The notes beneath the pieces were generated by a model. It ran no database searches, was not told the origin of the DNA, and saw nothing but the letters and a program-made list of their open reading frames with translations. This document shows, piece by piece, positions 7,074 to 15,143 of a stretch of DNA of 22,500 nucleotides (the first letter of the stretch is position 1; every line of letters begins with the position of its first letter). The position numbers and the translations under genes were made by a program. The stretch is from Symbiodinium natans (taxonomy: Eukaryota > Sar > Dinophyceae > Suessiales > Symbiodiniaceae): contig CAJNDS010000946.1 of NCBI GenBank assembly GCA_905221605.1, positions 765,577 through 788,076 on the forward strand, in the 5' to 3' direction.

Positions 7074-7137
7074 TAGTCCCCTTACAACCAAAAAGGGTAC
7101 CCTTTGCATTGCTATAGGTTACTCCCGGGTCTAGTCA
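7074..7137 (+). repeat. dispersed repeat, copy 2
   Basis: Related to 1553-1620; contains AAAGGGTACCCTTT, a 14-bp palindrome, and ends GGGTCTAG. Confidence 0.45.
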
Positions 7138-7219
7138 ATATAATTTGTGTACAGGGTTTGGGGCTTACGGTTCAGGGTTTAGGGTTTACGGTTTAGGGCT
7201 TCGGCTTATACAGCAAGGG

Positions 7220-7250
7220 AGCCAAAACCCTAAACCCTAAACCCTAAACC
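7220..7250 (-). repeat. short CCCTAAA array
   Basis: About four units between islands. Confidence 0.85.
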
Positions 7251-7283
7251 TCTCCTATCACATAATTATAAACCTTAATGGTG

Positions 7284-7352
7284 TTCGTGGGCAAGGCCCA
7301 AATATTCGTGGGCAAGGCCCAAAGGTTCCCCAAAGATTCGTGGGCAAGGCCC
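7284..7352. repeat. three copies of TTCGTGGGCAAGGCCC
   Basis: Identical 16-mers at 7284, 7305 and 7337, spaced 21 and 32 bp. Function unknown. Confidence 0.75.
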
Positions 7353-7369
7353 GGCCTGACCCTAAACCG

Positions 7370-7512
7370 TTGAGCCCCTAAACCCTTGAGACCCTAAACA
7401 CTTGAGACCCTAAACCCACATTTAGGGTTTCAGGGCCTCAAGGCCTGGCGTTTAGGGTTTCAACCCTAAACCCTAAACCCTAAACCCTAGACCCTAGACC
7501 CTAGACCCTAAA
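7370..7512 (-). repeat. C-strand telomere-like block with short G-strand insert
   Basis: CCCTAAA and CCCTAGA units, interrupted at about 7419-7462 by G-strand units around an AGGGCCTCAAGGCCTGG palindrome-like core. Confidence 0.8.
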
Positions 7513-7523
7513 CCTGCCGTTAG

Positions 7524-7623
7524 GGTGGCCATGTTTCGCTCGCGCGACTCTCTACCTTGGACCTGCAGCCGTCCCCCTTGGGTTTGGGGACTCCTTCTAA
7601 AGATCCAGGAAGAGAATATATAA
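7524..7623 (+). CDS. candidate 3' exon, product unknown
   Basis: After GCCGTTAG the frame includes ATG at 7531 and reads MFRSRDSLPWTCSRPPWVWG, ending at TAA 7621-7623. Trp-rich, no domain recognised. Flanked by CCCTAAA (left) and TTTAGGG (right). Confidence 0.33.
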
Positions 7624-7633
7624 TGCTTGTGAG

Positions 7634-7680
7634 CTTTAGGGTTTAGGGTTTGGGGTTTTGGGGTTCAGGGGTCGAAAAAG
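7634..7680 (+). repeat. TTTAGGG-like array
   Basis: A few units with TTTGGGG variants. Confidence 0.75.
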
Positions 7681-7740
7681 AATACTAATAATCTTCCCTC
7701 ATGGCCCCTGTGTAATTCGACCCTTGAATTAGGGGCTTGA

Positions 7741-7808
7741 ATTTACGGGGTTCGAGGATGAAGAAAGGGGCGGGATTTACGGGGTTCGAGGATGAAAAAA
7801 GGGGCGGG
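7741..7808. repeat. 34-bp direct tandem duplication
   Basis: ATTTACGGGGTTCGAGGATG starts at 7741 and again at 7775. The surrounding 7690-8150 holds scattered telomere-like units and no gene I can support. Confidence 0.8.
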
Positions 7809-8180
7809 CTTCAGGCAAGGGATGGAGTTCAAGCTCAGGATCTGAGTTTCTGGATTTAGGGTTGACTTGTGTCTAGGGGGTGGTTCAATAAAGTGTTCTG
7901 TCATGCAAAGGCGTTTTACTAGGCCTGAGGGTTGAGGGTTTAGGGTTCGTGTTGAGGATGTTGCCTCATTTCTAGCTGGGGGCATTCAGGGCTTGAAGCT
8001 GGATTACTCAAGCTGAACTGTGTTTGGACCATGCTGTAGCTTTGTAAACTGAAGCGCTGCATGAGTAGAAAATGGCAGGGGGGAAAGCTCAAAGAAGGTG
8101 CCCTTTTTGAGTTTTTTATGAAGGATCTTTTTGGGGTACACTAGGGGTACCCTTAAACCCTAACCCTAAACCTCCTGCAG

Positions 8181-8289
8181 CCCTAAACCCAGAGCAGCTG
8201 AGTTTGGGGGACGCTTTCGGCAGCCCGGTTGCATTTTTTGCAGCAGGGCGTCCCAGAGAGCTTGGGCGCTTCGTGGTCTCAGGCTCAGG
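8181..8289 (+). CDS. candidate internal exon, product unknown
   Basis: ACCTCCTGCAG precedes it. The frame runs 35 codons (EQLSLGDAFGSPVAFFAAGR, then PRELGRFVVSGS) to CAGG|GTACGC in phase 2. It joins in phase to 8417-8549. One of the more protein-like islands, but no family recognised. Confidence 0.45.
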
Positions 8290-8416
8290 GTACGCTAACC
8301 CTAAACTATAAAAAAAAACCTGAAGTCCTGAACCCTTACTGTTAAACCCTAGACCCTGAACCCGAAACCTTGAATACTGAACCCTAAGCCCCAAACACTA
8401 AACTCGAAACCTCGAG
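8290..8416 (-). repeat. putative 127-nt intron of degenerate CCCTAAA units
   Basis: GTACGCTAACCC at the left, then CCCTAGA, CCCTGAA, CCCGAAA variants, ending AACCTCGAG. Confidence 0.42.
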
Positions 8417-8549
8417 TCCGAAACCCGGATTTTGGAGGAGGCTTTGCGAAAACGCGCCACATCTTCAATACGAATTCAAGAGGCCGAGCATCTGCCTCAC
8501 AGTATCGGAAGCTCAAGCACCCTCAGGTTGCGACTCCGGCAATGGCTTG
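8417..8549 (+). CDS. candidate internal exon, product unknown
   Basis: In phase with 8181-8289 it runs 44 codons (includes FWRRLCENAPHLQYEFKRPS, then ICLTVSEAQAPSGC) to CTTG|GTAATC, phase 0. A second frame (EEALRKRATSSIRIQ) is open across the same island, so frame rests on splice phase. Confidence 0.42.
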
Positions 8550-8619
8550 GTAATCTACGAGGGATGACGCAACAATTGTTTGGTTGGGCGGGGCAGTGTC
8601 TAGGTTTCAGGAATTTACG

Positions 8620-8792
8620 CTTTAGGGTTTAGGGTTTAGGGAAGGCCTTGGTTAAGGGAAGGTCTTGGCTAGGTTTTGGTTCGGGGGTATCCAGGGAAAC
8701 ACCTGTGAGATGAATCACCAAGCCCAATATCATACCCTAAACCCTAAACCCCTAAACCCTAAACGTCCCTAAACCCTAAACCCTAAACCCTA
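8620..8792. repeat. short + array, island, then CCCTAAA array
   Basis: TTTAGGG units at 8620-8641, G/T-rich sequence to 8735, then CCCTAAA units at 8736-8792. Confidence 0.75.
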
Positions 8793-8814
8793 AGACATCA
8801 TATTATGCCCCAAG

Positions 8815-8882
8815 CCCTCAAGCCCTCAGGATATATCGAGCGCAACATCCAGCCCAGCGACGCAGAGGGGGATGCTGTGGAG
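8815..8882 (+). CDS. candidate internal exon, acidic
   Basis: GCCCCAAG (or CCCTCAG at 8829) precedes and GTGGAG|GTAGGA, a good donor, follows. The frame reads YIERNIQPSDAEGDAVE at its 3' end, phase 0. No family recognised. Confidence 0.4.
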
Positions 8883-9039
8883 GTAGGATGCAGACATCCC
8901 AGAACCCTAATGGTCCAAAAAAGGGTTTAGGATTTGCGGTCTAGAGTTCGAAGTTTCGGGCCTCTTAGCCTCCTCCTATACCTATTGTTATACTAGCATG
9001 CTTGCCCCGCCCCGCCCCCCCCTGGCGACCTACCGAAAA

Positions 9040-9345
9040 GCCAGTTTCCAAGATCCAAGATTCAAGATGCATGATTTTTTTGGGCCAAGATTCCAAGATC
9101 CAAGACCCGAGATCCACGATCCACGCTTTTCAGGTCAAGGATCCAAGATCCATGATCCAAGCTTTTTTGGATCTTGGAACGTTGGCCCCCGAAAGCACGG
9201 ATCTTGGATCTTGGAGCATTGGCACAAGAAAGACATGGATCATGGATCTTGGATCTTGGAATGTTGGCCCCAAAAAGCCATGGATCTTGGATCTTGGGAA
9301 TATTGGTCTCGAAAAACTTGGATCTTGGATCCTGGAGATCATTGA
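9040..9345. repeat. inverted repeat array of CCAAGATCC/GGATCTTGG motifs
   Basis: The left half carries CCAAGATCCAAGAT-type motifs and the right half GGATCTTGGATCTTGG, with a turn at CCAAGCTTTTTTGG near 9163. The right half also repeats a unit of about 50-57 bp (AYATTGGCCCC..AAAGC.ATGGATC). Several overlapping open frames follow the repeat and are not called genes. Confidence 0.8.
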
Positions 9346-9362
9346 CAAAACCTAATCAAAAC

Positions 9363-9506
9363 AACTCAAGTATGTTTCAAGGGCCGTGATTTAATTAACT
9401 TAGTACATTGATTTCGTTTAGTCAAGGGTTGGTCTACTTTTGGATTCATTTACTTAACGCCTCATTAAACTAGGTACTGGTAGTTCTGTGATTTTGCTAC
9501 TTTCAA
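9363..9506. repeat. AT-rich satellite unit 1, left part
   Basis: Starts AACTCAAGTATGTTTCAAGG, matching unit starts at 12557 and 13101. It is cut at 9506 by the LINE insertion and resumes after 12259. Confidence 0.75.
9460..9506. repeat. 47-bp direct repeat, left copy (target-site duplication)
   Basis: Identical to 12213-12259. Begins CCTCATTAAACTAGG and ends TTTTGCTACTTTCAA. Flanks the LINE, so it is read as its target-site duplication. Confidence 0.88.
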
Positions 9507-9644
9507 TTTTTCCGAGTTGAGCGAACAAATGCGATCCACCTTCTTGGTGTTTGGGTTGTGAAAACCGTGCCTCTGTACCGGCACATCTGATGGCCCTCTT
9601 GGCCCTATAGTACAGGGGGAGGAAAACACCTCCTCCTAAGCTAC

Positions 9645-9957
9645 CATCCTCTTTGGGATGCTACCAGAGGTTGTACCTCATGAGAGGATTGAACCTCCAG
9701 GCAAAACATTCCTCAAGGTTTCTGGTGCACTAGGTGCAAACCGTGAGAGGAAATCGGCCAGGGGTGTGTTCTCTGGCAGCGAGGATGAACCTCAGCTTAT
9801 CATCCTCTTTGGGATGCTACCAGAGGCTGGTACCTCATGAGAGGTTAGGAACCTCCTGACAAAAAGTTCCCTCAAGGCCGCTGGTGCACCTGGCGCAGGC
9901 TGTTAGAGGGGATCGGTCAGGAGTGGCTTCTCTGGTAGCGAGGATGACCTTCACTTT
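9645..9957. repeat. 156-bp tandem duplication in the LINE 3' region
   Basis: CATCCTCTTTGGGATGCTAC occurs at 9645 and 9801. Both copies continue through CAGAGG, TACCTCATGAGAGG, a TGGTGCAC stretch and TAGCGAGGATGA-like ends. CTCATGAG is a perfect palindrome in each copy. A partial third copy (ATCCTCACTGGGAGGATGC) starts at about 9957. It could form the RNA structure that the RT recognises, but that is inference. Confidence 0.8.
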
Positions 9958-10008
9958 ATCCTCACTGGGAGGATGCAACCTCCTAGGTTGCTTCAGCTGC
10001 CGGTGCCT

Positions 10009-12213
10009 TCAGGGATTTTGCACAGGGGGTCTGCTTGCTGCAACTTGGGCTGTCGCTTGCACCTGCTGAAAGAGGCTGCGGATGGCATTGGTTGGCTCGG
10101 GCTTAAACTGCGCCTTGCACCTGGGGTCCTTTTTAAAACTGCATGCAACTGAAAGTTTTTGCGAAACATTTTTAGTCTTCAAGGACAACTGTCCACCACA
10201 ACCTTCGCAGACCCACAGTTGTCTGTTCCCGAGCAGTTTTAAAACATGTGTAACATGTACCCCTTCAACCGTCACTCTGCCTTGGTGTGTGCATTGGTGC
10301 GCTGCCAGTGCTTCCAAGGTTTTGCGGTTCTTTGTGTGCAGGAGTTTAAGTTGACACTGAGCACACCGGAGGTTGAGACTTTCCCATTCCCACGCATGCA
10401 CAGGTTTGGTCCGGACCAGCTCCTGGAACCATTCCTGTTGGGTGGTGATGTGGCCTCTCCCTATGTTGGAGCCAATGCGCTTTTTGCAGGGCCTGGAGGT
10501 GGCCTCGTTGCTCTTGCGAGCCTGCTTTTCCTGCAGGAAGACCTTATACACTGGGTGCTGATTTTCCCCAATGGCAGTAAGGACCTTTTCCGCCCTGCTC
10601 GCCAGGAATTCTTGTGCTTTTTTGCTGCAATGGTCCTGGTACTGACTGGCTGCCCCCACCTTCCGGAGGAACTCCTCCCCTGAAACATGGGACGGAACCC
10701 ATTTCATTTTGAGGCGGTTGACATCTGTGGCTTGCAGCCCCCACCAGATGTCACCGTGGGTTTTCCCCGGTTTTGGGCTGCGGACTCGTTTCGGGACACC
10801 AAGGCAGTCTAGTGTCGTGTCAATAGGGCCTTCGGTATAACGGGCCAGCTGCAAAACTGCATACATTTCACCCCGAAAAACCGTCCGTGGCCCAGGGACT
10901 TGGCCGACGATAGCTCCGACCTGGACATAGTCTTGGCCCTGTTTCTTGCAGGCCACCACTGCGTAGGCTACCTTCCGGAGTCGCGGGTCCACCGTGAAGG
11001 GGCCACCACTAGCATCTGTGCCATAAACAAGCTCTGGGTCACTGAGGGGCTCTTTGTCAGCCCATATGCCCAAAAAGATGGGATTGTCTTCCTGAGGAGG
11101 TGGTACCTGCCATTCAGGTTTGGGCGGGAGGCCCCTGGTCCACAGCGATCTCGGGCCTTGGGCCCTGCCTTCTTGGAACCATGTTGGCAGTTCCCAGTTC
11201 TGGGCTTCCCACCAAGCACAATCCAAGAGCACATGCTCCCAGTCCGCTTCCTGGTGGCACCGGGGGCACACTTTGACAGCAGAGTTCTGGCTGCACACCA
11301 GGGCACCCTGCCAAACACACCTCAGGGCAGCTGCTTTCGTGGTTCGCCCTTCTTTCTTAAAACCCCCCAACAGTTTCCTCCCTACTGTCCAGTCGATTCC
11401 CCCCTTTAGCTCAGGAGCAGCGAGGCCGGTGGCGATGCGGCGGTCTACTTCTTCCTGATAAGTTTGCTGGAGGAGGTCAAGGACACGACACTCCTGCTGT
11501 GGGGTGTGCACGGTGTGCCTGGTGCCCTGGGTGTCCAGCCACTCATCACTGTCTCTAGGCTGCCAACCCAGGTCAAGCAGGTATGCAACTGTAGCTGCAA
11601 GAGGGCCCTTAACCATTTGCCACCTGCTGCTGGCTTCTTCCAGCTTTTGGACTGTAAGGCCCCAGGTTCTTTCCAGCAGGTCTTCCTTGCCGGCCCACCT
11701 CTTCTTGAGCTGGAACCAGGCTTCAACTTGCTGGACCATCATTGTGCGGCCCGGATCCTGGTACCTGTCGCTTACAGAGGACAGAGCCACCTCTAGGTTG
11801 CCCATTTTCTGTCTGCCACACTGCTCAGCCAAGGCAGTCCGGAGCTTCTGTCTCCGGGTGGGCGGCATTCCCTGGGCTTGGTGGCCCCAAGTAAGGACGG
11901 AGGCAACCCCTCCTCTGAAGAGGCGAACCTTGGCCGGCACACCCGGGACTCTCAGTTGTTTCAACTTCTTCTGCCGTTGGCCCGCTTTGTGCCTGCGGGC
12001 TCTTTGCACCTTGACCCTCCGGACCCGACCCAGGGCACAGTCCAGGCCTAAATCCTTCATGCTATCACAGATAGCCGGGTCCCCATCTTTGCGCAGCTTC
12101 TGTAGCTCCCTTCTGGCTTCTGCAGTGGTGCACAGGAAGCCTGTTTTCTTCAGGGACAAACGGAGGTCGCTACCTTCCAGAAGCCGGCGAAGGGTTTTTG
12201 CTACTTTCAACAC
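10009..12213 (-). CDS. LINE ORF2-like C-terminal fragment: RT end, zf-RVT, RNase H
   Basis: A 734-codon frame read from a GTG at the truncated end; an in-frame TAG lies 9 bases upstream inside the flanking duplication, so no native start remains. Residues about 1-75 resemble the end of a LINE reverse transcriptase (SLKKTGFL, then LGLDCALGRV). A zf-RVT-like finger uses C316, C319, H327, C332 (CPRCHQEADWEHVLLDC). The RNase H domain spans about 396-540, with candidate catalytic residues D400 (YGTDASGG), E449 (RGEMYAVL), D469, and the H509 (WVPSHV) to D527 region. The end has further Cys/His pairs (C617/C620 with H639/C641, C669/C672 with C691). Family members copy their RNA at a nicked target; this copy cannot do so itself because the RT catalytic core is missing. 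Short + strand open frames opposite it are shadows. Confidence 0.85.
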   Translation of the reverse strand: MLKVAKTLRRLLEGSDLRLSLKKTGFLCTTAEARRELQKLRKDGDPAICDSMKDLGLDCALGRVRRVKVQRARRHKAGQRQKKLKQLRVPGVPAKVRLFRGGVASVLTWGHQAQGMPPTRRQKLRTALAEQCGRQKMGNLEVALSSVSDRYQDPGRTMMVQQVEAWFQLKKRWAGKEDLLERTWGLTVQKLEEASSRWQMVKGPLAATVAYLLDLGWQPRDSDEWLDTQGTRHTVHTPQQECRVLDLLQQTYQEEVDRRIATGLAAPELKGGIDWTVGRKLLGGFKKEGRTTKAAALRCVWQGALVCSQNSAVKVCPRCHQEADWEHVLLDCAWWEAQNWELPTWFQEGRAQGPRSLWTRGLPPKPEWQVPPPQEDNPIFLGIWADKEPLSDPELVYGTDASGGPFTVDPRLRKVAYAVVACKKQGQDYVQVGAIVGQVPGPRTVFRGEMYAVLQLARYTEGPIDTTLDCLGVPKRVRSPKPGKTHGDIWWGLQATDVNRLKMKWVPSHVSGEEFLRKVGAASQYQDHCSKKAQEFLASRAEKVLTAIGENQHPVYKVFLQEKQARKSNEATSRPCKKRIGSNIGRGHITTQQEWFQELVRTKPVHAWEWESLNLRCAQCQLKLLHTKNRKTLEALAAHQCTHQGRVTVEGVHVTHVLKLLGNRQLWVCEGCGGQLSLKTKNVSQKLSVACSFKKDPRCKAQFKPEPTNAIRSLFQQVQATAQVAASRPPVQNP
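12196..12210. repeat. 15-bp extra copy of the duplication end at the LINE 5' junction
   Basis: TTTTGCTACTTTCAA is present here as well as at 9492-9506 and 12245-12259. It sits two bases inside the element's 5' end and is also translated as the first LINE residues. Confidence 0.85.
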
Positions 12214-12259
12214 CTCATTAAACTAGGTACTGGTAGTTCTGTGATTTTGCTACTTTCAA
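12213..12259. repeat. 47-bp direct repeat, right copy (target-site duplication)
   Basis: Exact match of 9460-9506 at the 5' side of the minus-strand LINE. Confidence 0.88.
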
Positions 12260-13443
12260 CAAACAAGACCTTAGTCAAATTGACCGCGGTTCGTTATATG
12301 ACGAAGACAGAAAATCTTTGGCTAAGTTAATCAGCGCTCAACAAGATTCATTGAACTGACTAGTTTGAGGCGGTTGAAAACACGACTAAGCCTCATTAAC
12401 TTTACACTCATCAGTCATCCAGTCTGGTTCAGGTTGATGAAACAAAGGATCGAATTCAGTTAGCCCAATGCATTTATTTGACTGTCAGATTAAGAAAGTT
12501 AACCTAATTCTTGGATGTCACTCTCCATTTAAGCATCACATAAACTAACCAGCCTTAACTCAAGTATTGTTTAAGGACAGTGATCTAGTTAGCTTAGTGT
12601 GTATTGATTTCGTTTGGTGAAATGGTCAAATAATGAAGTGAGTTTTTTTACCCTTCAGTAAAGTCTTTAAGCCTTGGAAAGTACTTGTATTCAGTTCTTT
12701 TCGCCAAGCAAAATCCTTTAGCTAACTCGAGCACGTTATTTGTTAACGAAAGCAATGAAAATCAGTTGGCTACGTTGTTTAGCGCTTATATACCGTAATT
12801 AGGTCAGGCTTCCTAACTACTATGTTTTGTTTAATGTAATCACATAATCAAAGTTTAATTAGCCTAAGTAGGGTTAGCCAATTTCGGTTGAACTGACTAA
12901 TTTGAGGTGGTTGAAAACACCATTTAACCTCATTAACTTTACACTCATCATTCGTTTAGTCTGGTTAAGGCTGGATTATGCAAAGGATAGTTAGAGTTTG
13001 TGTTTACTTTCTTCTCAGATCATGAAAGTTAGCTAAGTGTCTAAGTCTTGGACAGGCCTATGCAATTCTTCCATTTCGGCATCAATAAACTAACCAAACT
13101 AACTCATCTATTTGTTAAAGCACCATGATTTAGTTAGCTTAGTTCGTTGAATTCATTTAGTTAAGGGTTGCTAATTTAGATATTTGTTGAACCCTTCAGC
13201 AAACTAGGTGAACTTTTGTACTTTAATTCAGGTAATGTCAGCGAAATGATTGACAACAATTTAGCCAATTTAATTGGCGCTTAAATGAAGCCATTACGTC
13301 AGGTTTCCCAACATGTATGCCTCATTCCTGTAGCAAATTAGGAAGTCTAATTGGTCGTAATAAGGGTGAAATTCATTCAGTGAGTTGACTCATTTGAGGT
13401 GGTTGATCATGCCGTTTAATTTAATTGAAACTCGAGATTATGT
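12260..13443. repeat. AT-rich satellite, rest of unit 1 and units 2-3
   Basis: Unit starts AACTCAAGT/AACTCATCT lie at 12557 and 13101 (544 bp apart). Landmarks shared by units include GAACTGACTA.TTTGAGG.GGTTGAAAACAC and CCTCATTAACTTTACACTCATC. Unit 1 without the LINE is about 440 bp, so it has internal deletions. No open frame of note; a non-coding satellite island within the GC-rich mosaic. Confidence 0.75.
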
Positions 13444-13479
13444 ACCCAAATACTATACCCGAGAATCCTGATCATACCA

Positions 13480-13880
13480 TTATAGCAACCCCCACAAAAA
13501 ACCAAGCAAAAAAAGTGGCCTAGTTGTCTGGAAATCTCTCTGGGACTCCTCCTCCTTCTTACAAGTGAGAGAAGACTTGACGTCTTTCGAATCACCCTCC
13601 CACCCTCCCCCCGCCCCCCTCCCCCCCCTCCCCCCCCCCCCCCCTCCCCCCCCCTCCCCCCCCCCTACCCCCCCCTCCCCCTCATCACTTATGGGTTTCT
13701 GGAAGGGGGGGCGGTTCATGGGAGGGGGTAGGTACCTAGAAAACCTTAGCCTTAGTGAAGCTTAGGGAGCCTTAGGGAGTTGGGGAGTTTTAGGGAACCT
13801 TGGGTTACATACCCCCCTTGCACCCCCCTCCCTTGAGAACCCTATCAATCACACTTCGCAATCCCCTTTCTGCCATGTGG
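13480..13880. other. C/CT-rich low-complexity region
   Basis: A long CCCCCTCCCCCC tract (about 13595-13680) follows the satellite. Frames across it give Pro-rich or Gly-rich peptides on the two strands and are not called. A GGAGCCTTAGGGA-type stretch (13741-13800) leads into the next island. Confidence 0.7.
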
Positions 13881-13882
13881 AG

Positions 13883-14015
13883 GCCGGCGAGAACCCTGCG
13901 AAGAGGCAGCGGGTTCCCCGCGTGGACCTCCGAGGAGACTCGATTTATTTCGAGGGCTTCGAGAAGTGCAAGTACTTCGAGGATGAGAAGAAGCTTTGCG
14001 GGGGGATGTGCTTGG
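13883..14015 (+). CDS. candidate exon of a two-exon 3' gene part
   Basis: After CATGTGGAG the frame reads 44 codons, including VPRVDLRGDSIYFEGFEKCK and then YFEDEKKLCGGMC, to CTTGG|GTTCCT in phase 1. The same frame is open upstream to about 13826. Charged and aromatic composition looks coding. It stops at 14021 if unspliced, but continues in phase to 14057 if the 41-nt intron is removed. No family recognised. Confidence 0.45.
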
Positions 14016-14056
14016 GTTCCTAGCCGATTTTTGCAGCTCTGGCGAAGACAATGCAG
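14016..14056 (+). other. putative 41-nt intron
   Basis: GTTCCTAG at the left and GACAATGCAG at the right, with TTTTTGCAG as an alternative acceptor. Removing it skips the in-frame TAG and joins two long open stretches. Confidence 0.38.
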
Positions 14057-14364
14057 GGCATGTGCAGTGCTGTGCTTTTCGCAGGGTGCAGGAAGCCACT
14101 TCTGCTTTTCCCCGTCTGCACAGCTGGTTGAAGCCGATACAGTGTCCCATCATCTGCCCCAAAATTGATTGGAGCCCTCCCCAGGCTAGGGACCTTACAT
14201 CGGATTCCTGCGACGCAAAGGCATTCTGTTGCAAGACGCTACATTTTCGGTCCATAGTTGGTATCCCCGTCTCTAAACGTGCTCCCCTCCCGAATCTGGC
14301 CCCAGAAATCCTTGAACGCCTCAAGAGCCCTAGATCACTGTCCTTAAAGCGGCCGAGATCGTGA
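14057..14364 (+). CDS. candidate terminal exon, Cys-rich then basic
   Basis: Continues 101 codons to TG A at 14362-14364 (TGA). It holds several Cys residues (CPIICPKIDW, CDAKAFCCKT) and a basic end (SLSLKRPRS). The frame is open from a TTG at 13996. This is the longest non-LINE frame in the window that is not explained by a repeat. No family recognised. Confidence 0.45.
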
Positions 14365-14439
14365 ACGTCTACATGAAATCCTAAGCTCAGGCAGCCTAAA
14401 GGGACCCTGCCCCTGAATCCTAACCAGCCCAAATTCCTA

Positions 14440-14575
14440 AACTCTGAATCCGACACCCTAAACCCTAAACCCTAAACCCTAAACTCTGAATCCTACACCC
14501 TAAACCCTAAACCCTAAACCCTAAACCCTAAACCCTAAACCCTAAACCCTAAACTCTGAATCCTACACCCTAATC
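14440..14575 (-). repeat. CCCTAAA array with an interspersed CTCTGAATCC unit
   Basis: CCCTAAA runs are interrupted three times by AACTCTGAATCCTACACC (once GACACC), giving a higher-order unit of variable length. Confidence 0.88.
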
Positions 14576-14640
14576 CCCTCACGGCAACCGACCTACTGCC
14601 TTGCGCTCTTGGGAGGGGCCGTTGAAATCTCCCAAAGTGT
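14576..14640 (+). other. island between - and + arrays, weakly coding
   Basis: One + frame is open (HGNRPTALRSWEGPLKSPK) and runs into GTTTAGGG. No acceptor AG lies upstream except GGGAG inside the island, so an exon call is not secure. Confidence 0.2.
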
Positions 14641-14702
14641 GGGTTTGGGGTTTAGGGTTTAGGGTTTAGGGTTTAGGGTTTAGGGTTTAGGGTTTAGGGT
14701 TA
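14641..14702 (+). repeat. TTTAGGG array
   Basis: Eight near-exact units after GTTTGGGG. Confidence 0.92.
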
Positions 14703-14864
14703 GGACTTAGGTTAAGCCGACTGAACTGCAAAATTCACAAGCCCCTCAACCGTTAATGCCCCAGTCCTTGAGAACCCAGAGTAAACCGCGAAAACTCTCA
14801 ACAGTCACATTCAAACCTTGAATCCTATGCCCTACGTCTATACCGCAACACTGAGGATCCTGGC

Positions 14865-15062
14865 GCCCGAAACCCTAAACCTCAAGAAGCCATCGCCCTA
14901 AAACCAGACCTTGAAACTCCAAACCCTTAATCCTAGCCTTAAACCTTGAAACTTAATTCTTAAAACCCAACCGGAAATCCTAAACCCCAAGCCCTAAATT
15001 TGAACCCTACACCCTAAACCCTAAACCCTAAATCCTAAATTCAAATCCTAACCCCTAAATCC
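14865..15062 (-). repeat. degenerate CCCTAAA region
   Basis: CCTTGAA, CCCTAAA, CCTAAATT variants. The stretch 14703-14864 before it has no feature I can support beyond scattered units. Confidence 0.75.
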
Positions 15063-15143
15063 AACGCACATCGGCCCCTCCTTGTCTTCGGCAGCGCCCC
15101 CTCGGGGCACCAGCTGTGTGCAACACACGGCGCTTCGAGAGTT
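15063..15143. other. GC-rich island, open on both strands
   Basis: A + frame reads RPLLVFGSAPSGHQLCATHG and ends near AGA|GTTTTAGGG. A - frame (LVPRGGAAEDKEGPMC) is equally open. This shows that open frames alone do not fix strand here. Confidence 0.25.

Larger units (their letters stand above)
9507..12212 (-). mobile_element. 5'-truncated LINE (non-LTR) retrotransposon
   Basis: A 2.7-kb insertion between the 47-bp direct repeats, on the minus strand. It carries the 3' part of a LINE ORF (end of the reverse transcriptase, zf-RVT finger, RNase H, Cys/His tail), a 3' region with a 156-bp tandem duplication, and a short A run (AAAAA) at its 3' end. The endonuclease and catalytic RT motifs are absent, the usual result of incomplete reverse transcription. 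The frame remains open over 734 codons, which suggests a fairly recent insertion. Confidence 0.85.

Noticed and set aside
7284-7352. CRISPR-like array of three identical 16-mers
   Set aside because: Only three copies with unequal 5- and 16-bp spacing in eukaryote-like DNA; no cas gene.
8998-9389. Five overlapping open frames of 71-117 codons on both strands
   Set aside because: They follow the GGATCTTGG palindromic repeat array in all frames, so openness reflects the repeat.
10082-12226. Several + strand open frames of 60-240 codons opposite the LINE
   Set aside because: They are antisense shadows of the 734-codon minus-strand LINE frame, which has clear domain motifs.
13480-13765. Pro-rich and Gly-rich open frames on opposite strands
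   Set aside because: Both come from the CCCCCT tract.
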